Shown piece after piece: positions 6,939-11,277 of a DNA stretch of 11,277 bases. The position numbers were made by a program, and so were the translations under genes. The notes beneath the pieces are model-generated. The model was not told the origin of the DNA. It saw only the letters and a list, made by a program, of their open reading frames with translations, and made no database searches. Source of the DNA: an uncultured Erysipelotrichaceae bacterium (lineage in GTDB: Bacteria; Bacillota_I; Bacilli_A; Erysipelotrichales; Coprobacillaceae); NCBI GenBank assembly GCA_900550005.1, contig URQL01000041.1, positions 1-11,277 of the forward strand, written 5' to 3'. The first letter of the stretch is position 1. The number at the start of each line of letters is the position of its first letter.

Positions 6939-7036
6939 CCCTTTCCATATATATTTTTTAAAAATATTTTCATTTTATTTAGGAATAATATAAAATATAT
7001 CATATTAAAGTATTTTTATTATTTGATTTTGAAATA

Positions 7037-7300
7037 TCATAAGTTTTTTTTATTATCTTTATAATTTTCTTGCCATTTTTCCATTTCTTCTTGAAATTGT
7101 CTTAAAATTTCTTCAACATCTTTCGTATTTTTTTCTTTTTCGTTTTCATTAGCTTGACTAAATAAACTATTAAAAGTGATCATATCACCCAATACTGTAA
7201 AATATTGTCCTAAATAAATTTGTTCTTGTTCATTAAAATTTTGGTAAATGAACCTTGAAATAAGGATTGCGAAAACTTGGTAAGCTAAAGGATCTTTCAT
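7037..7300 (-). CDS. Small uncharacterised protein (87 residues)
   Basis: Not recognised by name. The protein begins MKDPLAYQVFAILISRFIYQ. An N-terminal half of about 45 residues is amphipathic and hydrophobic (FAILISRFIYQNFNEQEQIYLGQYFTVLGDMI in two pieces). The C-terminal half is very charged and helix- or coiled-coil-like, rich in Glu/Lys/Gln (EEILRQFQEEMEKWQENYKD). The pattern of a short helical protein with a conserved LGQ(Y/F)F-type middle resembles small conserved Bacillota proteins of unknown function; this is an impression only. The start at 7300 is preferred because GGTGG lies 4 nt upstream; an in-frame ATG at 7339 falls within the ddl terminator hairpin. No promoter of its own was seen, so expression may depend on read-through from ddl. 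The reading frame is AT-rich but clean, and stops with TGA. Confidence 0.7.
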   Translation of the reverse strand: MKDPLAYQVFAILISRFIYQNFNEQEQIYLGQYFTVLGDMITFNSLFSQANENEKEKNTKDVEEILRQFQEEMEKWQENYKDNKKNL

Positions 7301-7323
7301 TTTTACCACCATTATTACTATAT

Positions 7324-7353
7324 AAAAAAAGATAATCAAAATTGACTATCTTT
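7324..7353 (-). terminator. Terminator overlapping the ddl stop codon
   Basis: In the transcript AAAGATAGTC (7353-7344) pairs with GATTATCTTT (7337-7328), ten pairs including one G-U, with a 6-nt loop and a following T run. The ddl TAG stop lies in the 5' arm. The stem has only two G-C pairs, so it may be leaky and let some transcripts reach the small downstream gene. Confidence 0.75.
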
Positions 7354-8389
7354 CAAAAGCTAATTGAATAATTTGATCTAATAATTCACTGTATTCAATT
7401 CCTGTTTTATCCCATAATTGTGGATACATAGAAATGTTTGTAAATCCTGGCATGGTATTGATTTCATTTAAATAAACTTTACCTGTATCTTTATCTAAGA
7501 AGAAATCTACTCTTGATAATCCATGACCATCGATTGCTTTAAATGCACGCACAGCTGTAGTACGAATATAATTTGTTACTTCATCACTAACATTAGCAGG
7601 TGCTCTTGTTTTAGAGTTTTCATCTTCGTATTTTGATTCAAATGTATAGAAATCTCCTGCTGGTAAAATTTCTCCCACTAAAGAAGCTTTTGGATCATCA
7701 TTTCCAAGTACTGCACATTCAAGTTCTGTACAATTGATTCCTTCTTCAACAACGATTTTACGATCGTATTTTCCTGCTTCTTTTAATCGATCCATTAATT
7801 CTTCTTTCTTTGTTACTTTATAGCAACCTACTGAAGAACCTGAATTACTTGCTTTAACAAAGCATGGTAATCCTAATTTGGTAATGATTTGTTCTTCAAC
7901 ATCTTCATGTTCATTAAATTCTTTATCTACAACAACAAATTTCCCATCATATCTTTTTTTCACATATAAAGATTTAACTTGTGCAATTCCAGCTTGATCA
8001 AAAACCATTTTTGTATAGATTTTATCCATAGCTACAGATGATCCTAATACTCTACATCCTGCATAAGGAACATTCGCTAATTCAAATAATCCTTGGATTG
8101 TTCCATCTTCTCCATATAATCCATGTAAGATAGGTAATACAACATCATGCCCTTTAATAAAACCTAAAAGATCATGAATTTCAGATGTCCCTGATAACCA
8201 GTTTTCTTTTGTTAAATCTTTTTTATAATCATCTACTAAATACCATTTTCCGTCTTTATCGATAGCAACTAAGTCGATATCGTATTTATCTTCGTTAAGG
8301 TGTTTACAAACTGAAGTACATGACATTCTAGAAACACTATGTTCTGTAGATTGTCCACCGCAAACAACTAATAATTTTATTTTGTTCAT
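7346..8389 (-). CDS. ddl: D-alanine--D-alanine ligase
   Basis: ATP-grasp ligase making D-Ala-D-Ala for peptidoglycan precursors. The protein has 347 residues from MNKIKLLVVCGGQSTEHSVS. The N-terminal motif GGQSTEHSVS (11-20) and LHGLYGEDG (89-96) are typical. ATP-grasp features are FVKASNSGSSVG (177-188), EE (215-216), R293/D295 in LSRVDFF, and metal ligands E309/N311 in NEINTMPG. The omega-loop reads FYTFESKYED, so Tyr254 occupies the Y216 position of E. coli DdlB; from family knowledge this favours D-Ala-D-Ala rather than D-Ala-D-Lac. The start at 8389 has GAGAGG about 9 nt upstream. An earlier in-frame ATG at 8425 overlaps the -10 promoter region and lies before the predicted transcript start. 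It follows murF and shares its pathway, but probably has its own promoter. Confidence 0.96.
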   Translation of the reverse strand: MNKIKLLVVCGGQSTEHSVSRMSCTSVCKHLNEDKYDIDLVAIDKDGKWYLVDDYKKDLTKENWLSGTSEIHDLLGFIKGHDVVLPILHGLYGEDGTIQGLFELANVPYAGCRVLGSSVAMDKIYTKMVFDQAGIAQVKSLYVKKRYDGKFVVVDKEFNEHEDVEEQIITKLGLPCFVKASNSGSSVGCYKVTKKEELMDRLKEAGKYDRKIVVEEGINCTELECAVLGNDDPKASLVGEILPAGDFYTFESKYEDENSKTRAPANVSDEVTNYIRTTAVRAFKAIDGHGLSRVDFFLDKDTGKVYLNEINTMPGFTNISMYPQLWDKTGIEYSELLDQIIQLAFER

Positions 8390-8426
8390 ATTGATTAACC
8401 TCTCATTTGTTTTATTTGACTTCATT

Positions 8427-8435
8427 ATTATAGCA
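8427..8435 (-). promoter_or_regulatory. Extended -10 promoter of ddl
   Basis: TGCTATAAT is a perfect extended -10 element (TGn + TATAAT, with TATAAT at 8432-8427). It sits just after the murF terminator and predicts a transcript start near 8420, about 30 nt before the ddl ATG. No good -35 box is visible, as is usual for extended -10 promoters. Confidence 0.7.
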
Positions 8436-8442
8436 TTGTATC

Positions 8443-8473
8443 AAAAAAAATCACTATCTTTAGTGATTTTTTT
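8443..8473 (-). terminator. Terminator overlapping the murF stop codon
   Basis: The perfect 10-bp stem AAAATCACTA (8470-8461) / TAGTGATTTT (8456-8447) has a 4-nt AAGA loop and is followed by further T. The murF TAA stop is at the loop-proximal end of the 5' arm. The A-run before the stem and the T-run after it could make it work on both strands, but nothing is encoded on the plus strand here. Confidence 0.9.
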
Positions 8474-9800
8474 CTAATAAATACTGTGTAATTTCAACTA
8501 GGTGCATTCCTTGTGAACCTTTAACTAGAATAATGTCATGAGGTTTTAAAATTTGATCTAGTTTTTCGATTGCTTTTTCATTTGTTTTAAAATAATAGAT
8601 TTCTTTTAATCCGTTATTTGAGGCACTATCTTGAATATAACGTGCTTCTTTACCAATACAAATTAAGACATCAATACCTAAATCACTGACTGCTTTACCT
8701 ACTTGACGATGTAATGCTTCACTAAACTCTCCTAATTCTAACATATCCGCTAAAATAGCAACTTTTCTTGCTTTATATTTAGATAAAACCTCTAAACTAG
8801 ATAACATTGAATCTAAATTTGCATTATACGTTCCATCAATTAAAATTTGATCATCTTTTAAATCGTAGAAGTCCATACGTTTTTTTGTAAGCTCAAATGA
8901 TTCGATTCCTTCTTTTATTAATGGAAGTTCAATTCCTAATTGATCACCTACAGCAAGTGCTGCTAGAGCATTTAAAATAAAATGGCTTCCTGGTACATGA
9001 ATCGCAATTTTTTCATTTTGATACGTAAAAGTAGACATATGAGGAATAAATACCACATCATGACCTTGATAAGTGGATGGTTGATCAATACCAAAAGTTA
9101 ATACTGGATGATTTAATGCATATTCATGTAATAAATCATTATCATTATTAACAATTAAAATGCCATCTTTTTTCATACCATCTCTTATTTCTAATTTTGC
9201 TTTTAAGATATTTTCTCTTGATCCTAAGTTACCGATATGAGCTGTTCCAACATTATTAATAACGGCAATATCTGGTTTAGCGATCTTACTTAAAGTGTGA
9301 ATTTCACCTAAATTATTCATACCCATTTCAAGTACCATGACTTCTTCACCTTGATAACGTAACATCATTAAAGGTAACCCGATATCACTATTGTAATTTC
9401 CAATTGTTTTTAAAACACGATATTTTTTTGATACGACACTTGCAATTAAATCTTTTGTGCTTGTTTTTCCAACACTTCCCGTAATAGCTACAACTTTAAA
9501 ATCGTTATGATCACGAATATATGCCGCCATTTGTTGTAAAGCAAGTAAAGTATCTTCGACTTCAATAACGATTTTATCTTCTGGATAATTTCCTTTTTGT
9601 GAAGTTAAAATGGCTTTTGCCCCTGCTTTAAAAGCACCTTCGATAAATTTATGTCCATCATTATTTTCTCCAATTAACGGAATATACATATCCCCTGCTT
9701 GAACTTGACGACTATCTTGACAAAATCCTTTGATTTCATCATCGATATCCCCACTAATCAGCGTCCCGTTTGTCGCTTTTAAGATTTCAGTTACTTTCAT
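8460..9800 (-). CDS. murF: UDP-MurNAc-tripeptide--D-alanyl-D-alanine ligase
   Basis: ATP-dependent Mur ligase that adds D-Ala-D-Ala to UDP-MurNAc-tripeptide in the cytoplasm. The 446 residues fit the family. The N-terminal substrate domain (about 1-95) has the MurF-type CQDSRQVQAGDMYIPLIGEN. The central ATPase domain has the P-loop TGSVGKTSTKD (107-117), KTIGNYNSDIGLPL (131-144) and LEMGMNNLGEI (157-167). The C-terminal domain has RMDFY (308-312), DGTYNANLDSM (322-332), ADMLELGE (351-358) and VKGSQGMHLVEI (426-437). The usual YNANP motif carries Leu in place of Pro, a mild deviation. The ATG at 9800 follows GAGGG. The next gene downstream, ddl, makes its dipeptide substrate. The lysine or diaminopimelate type of the tripeptide cannot be told from MurF. 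Confidence 0.95.
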   Translation of the reverse strand: MKVTEILKATNGTLISGDIDDEIKGFCQDSRQVQAGDMYIPLIGENNDGHKFIEGAFKAGAKAILTSQKGNYPEDKIVIEVEDTLLALQQMAAYIRDHNDFKVVAITGSVGKTSTKDLIASVVSKKYRVLKTIGNYNSDIGLPLMMLRYQGEEVMVLEMGMNNLGEIHTLSKIAKPDIAVINNVGTAHIGNLGSRENILKAKLEIRDGMKKDGILIVNNDNDLLHEYALNHPVLTFGIDQPSTYQGHDVVFIPHMSTFTYQNEKIAIHVPGSHFILNALAALAVGDQLGIELPLIKEGIESFELTKKRMDFYDLKDDQILIDGTYNANLDSMLSSLEVLSKYKARKVAILADMLELGEFSEALHRQVGKAVSDLGIDVLICIGKEARYIQDSASNNGLKEIYYFKTNEKAIEKLDQILKPHDIILVKGSQGMHLVEITQYLLEKNH

Positions 9801-9824
9801 TGTATCCCTCGCTTCCTAAGTTTT

Positions 9825-9830
9825 ATTATA
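9825..9830 (-). promoter_or_regulatory. Possible -10 element of a murF promoter
   Basis: A perfect TATAAT hexamer preceded by ATG lies between the MATE terminator and murF and predicts a start near 9818, giving a very short leader with the GAGGG site. The -35 position (9848-9853) reads TTTTTT, a poor match, and it overlaps the T-run of the upstream terminator. Support is therefore the -10 box plus the need for initiation after a terminator. Confidence 0.45.
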
Positions 9831-9847
9831 CATCACTAAGATAAAAT

Positions 9848-9880
9848 AAAAAAGAGGTATTCTACTTTGAATACACTCTT
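9848..9880 (-). terminator. Terminator overlapping the MATE gene stop codon
   Basis: In the transcript an 11-bp stem pairs 9880-9869 (one bulged T) with 9862-9852 around a 6-nt AAAGTA loop, followed by a T-rich run. The TAG stop of the transporter sits at the loop and the start of the 3' arm. It should insulate murF from the transporter gene. Confidence 0.85.
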
Positions 9881-11277
9881 CTTGACACAACAAAATAAAC
9901 CACAACAAGTAAAGCTACCGTTACAAACCAACTTATTGGATAAATTATCATTAAATGTTCAAAAGATGCTATTGATGGATAAATTGTATAAATATAAATA
10001 ATACGAACAAGACAAATACCAAACACACAAATAAAGGCAGGTACACTTGAATACCCAATTCCTCTTAAACATCCTGATAAAATTTCAATAAACATATTAA
10101 CGACTTCAAAAGATAGAATAATTTCCATTCTTCGATAAGCGATTTGAGCAACATTAATATCACTTGTAAAGAATTGAATACAGAATCCTTTAAAGAAAAT
10201 AAATCCAAAACTTACAACTAAAGTACTGATTGTACCTAATAAAATTGTCCATTTTGTAACATCTTTACAACGTTTATAATTACCAGCCCCATAGTTTTGC
10301 CCAATAAATGTAACTGCTGTTTGCGCAAAGGCACTTACAACAAAGTAAGCAAAAAATTCATAGTTTAAAGCAGCTGCACTTCCCGCAACAGCATCAGATC
10401 CTAATGAATTTAATGCAGATTGAATAACAACATTACTAATAGAGAAAACCATACCTTGAAGACCAGCAGGAATACCAATACGACAAATCATTTGTAAACA
10501 TCCAGTATCAATATGTAATTTTTTCAAATGCACTTTAAATTCATCTGTTTCATGCATTAAGAAATAAAGTAATAATAAAGAACTAAAAATGTTAGCCACA
10601 ACAGTCGCAATAGCAACCCCTTCTACAGACATATGACATACAATAACAAAGAATAAATTTAATAATAAATTAATAACTCCTGAAATACATAAAGCAATAA
10701 GTGGTCTTTTTGTATCTCCTTTACTTCTTAAAATAGCTGAAGTGAAGTTATATAACATGATAAAAGGCATACCTGCAAAATAAATTCTCATAGACCATGA
10801 AGTCATATCTACTAATGCTGGTGAATTGTTGAATATTTTTACAAAGAATGCTGGGAAAAGCTCTATTAATCCAACTGCAACCATGGTAAAAGTAAAACAA
10901 CTTATAAATAGTAATTTAAATGCCTTTTTAACTCTATCATATCTCTTCGCTCCAAAGTTATAACTTAATATAGGTTGTGCCCCTTGTGTAAGCCCACTCA
11001 TAGGAAGCATTATCATCTGCATCATACTACTCATAATTGTCATAGCACTTACTGCTATATCTGAACCATATTTAAGAAGTTGATTATTTAAACTTATTAA
11101 AACTATACTCTCTGTAGATTGCATTATAAATGGCGCAATTCCTAAAGCTAGAGTCCCTAATACTACTTCTTTTTTTAATTTTAAATATTTCTTTCTTATT
11201 TTTAATATTGTTTTATTCCCAAATAAGAATTTAAGTACAAATATTGCCGATACCAATTGTGAAGTTACTGTTGCAAG
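9862..11277 (-). CDS. MATE-family transporter, apparent hybrid of two MATE proteins (5' end outside window)
   Basis: The frame stays open to the right edge. The visible 471 residues (numbered from the edge) lack the start; an in-frame TTG at 11256 is only an internal Leu codon. Residues 1-20 (LATVTSQLVSAIFVLKFL) read as TM6 of a MepA-like MATE. Residues about 38-160 read as its TM7-TM9, including GLTQGAQPILSYNFGAK (95-111), a C-half signature. From RIYFAGMPF (164-172) the sequence becomes an N-half: MLYNFTSAILRSKGDTKRP (TM4 region), VEGVAIATVVANI (TM6), then a complete second C-half with GIPAGLQGMVFSISNVVIQ and GQNYGAGNYKR, to the end. MATE proteins have 12 TM and about 450 residues; this one would have about 18 TM if its unseen start is normal. 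Ile codons change from ATA to ATT at the join. Likely drug/cation antiporter ancestry; substrate unknown, and function of the hybrid is uncertain. Confidence 0.8.
   Translation of the reverse strand, partial: LATVTSQLVSAIFVLKFLFGNKTILKIRKKYLKLKKEVVLGTLALGIAPFIMQSTESIVLISLNNQLLKYGSDIAVSAMTIMSSMMQMIMLPMSGLTQGAQPILSYNFGAKRYDRVKKAFKLLFISCFTFTMVAVGLIELFPAFFVKIFNNSPALVDMTSWSMRIYFAGMPFIMLYNFTSAILRSKGDTKRPLIALCISGVINLLLNLFFVIVCHMSVEGVAIATVVANIFSSLLLLYFLMHETDEFKVHLKKLHIDTGCLQMICRIGIPAGLQGMVFSISNVVIQSALNSLGSDAVAGSAAALNYEFFAYFVVSAFAQTAVTFIGQNYGAGNYKRCKDVTKWTILLGTISTLVVSFGFIFFKGFCIQFFTSDINVAQIAYRRMEIILSFEVVNMFIEILSGCLRGIGYSSVPAFICVFGICLVRIIYIYTIYPSIASFEHLMIIYPISWFVTVALLVVVYFVVSRRVYSK

Noticed and set aside
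6775..6993. Plus-strand open frame of 72 codons across the T-box leader and promoter.
   Set aside because: It is explained by the structured leader on the other strand; the translated product shows no recognisable motif.
6961..7036. Possible terminator for the small gene in the AT-rich stretch.
   Set aside because: Only short A/T-only inverted repeats without G-C pairs are visible; not enough to call a hairpin terminator.
7610..7650. Possible D-Ala-D-Lac (intrinsic vancomycin resistance type) ligase, because Phe occurs in the FYTFESKY loop.
   Set aside because: The Phe is at the DdlB Tyr212 position. The specificity-determining Tyr216 equivalent (Tyr254, in SKYED) is retained, so D-Ala-D-Ala is the expected product.
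8390..8425. Longer Ddl beginning at ATG 8425.
   Set aside because: That ATG overlaps the ddl promoter region and would precede the predicted transcript start; ATG 8389 has a good ribosome site and the family-typical N-terminus.
11254..11256. TTG as the start of the transporter gene.
   Set aside because: The frame is open for seven more codons to the edge (LATVTSQ) and these continue a MATE TM6 motif; no ribosome site precedes the TTG. The gene is simply cut by the window.

Overview
This window looks like a low-GC Bacillota (Firmicutes) chromosome. Reasons are the AT-rich sequence, strong purine-rich Shine-Dalgarno sites, TAA/TAG/TGA stops with TGG as Trp (code 11), a T-box leader, and Gram-positive-style intrinsic terminators. 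Protein character suggests a gut anaerobe of the Erysipelotrichia/Clostridia type, but this is an impression and not a placement. Every gene lies on the minus strand, so transcription runs from high to low coordinates.

Right part (11277 to about 7037): the 3' portion of a MATE-family membrane transporter runs off the right edge. It is followed by murF (UDP-MurNAc-tripeptide:D-Ala-D-Ala ligase), ddl (D-Ala:D-Ala ligase) and an unrecognised 87-residue protein. ddl makes the dipeptide that MurF attaches, so the pair covers the last cytoplasmic steps of peptidoglycan precursor synthesis. MATE, murF and ddl each end in an intrinsic terminator that overlaps the stop codon. An extended -10 promoter lies just upstream of ddl and a weaker candidate lies upstream of murF.

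Left part (about 6938 to 1): a consensus-like promoter (TTGACT, 17 nt, TAATAT) drives a leader of about 320 nt. This leader is a T-box riboswitch with AGUAGA motif, CUC (Leu) specifier, stem III, antiterminator and terminator. Behind it is a tightly packed branched-chain amino-acid operon: leuA-ilvN-ilvC-leuC-leuD-leuB-ilvD, with ilvD cut by the left edge. Gaps are 2 to 14 nt except between ilvC and leuC, where a 100-nt spacer holds a three-arm inverted/direct repeat. Together the genes give the whole leucine branch (LeuA, LeuCD, LeuB) plus IlvN, IlvC and IlvD of the common pathway. The catalytic subunit IlvB is absent and may follow ilvD outside the window.

The most unusual object is the MATE reading frame. 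Its visible part reads as the TM6-TM9 section of one MATE protein joined in frame, near a repeated RIYFAGMPF segment, to TM4-TM12 of a second MATE. Isoleucine codon use switches sharply at the same point (ATA 12 of 14 before; 3 of 36 after). This points to a recombination hybrid between a foreign and a resident gene, or to an assembly chimera. Other points of interest are the UGGA T-box bulge, which does not match the usual A73 of tRNA-Leu, the acidic cofactor loop of IlvC, and the three-arm repeat.
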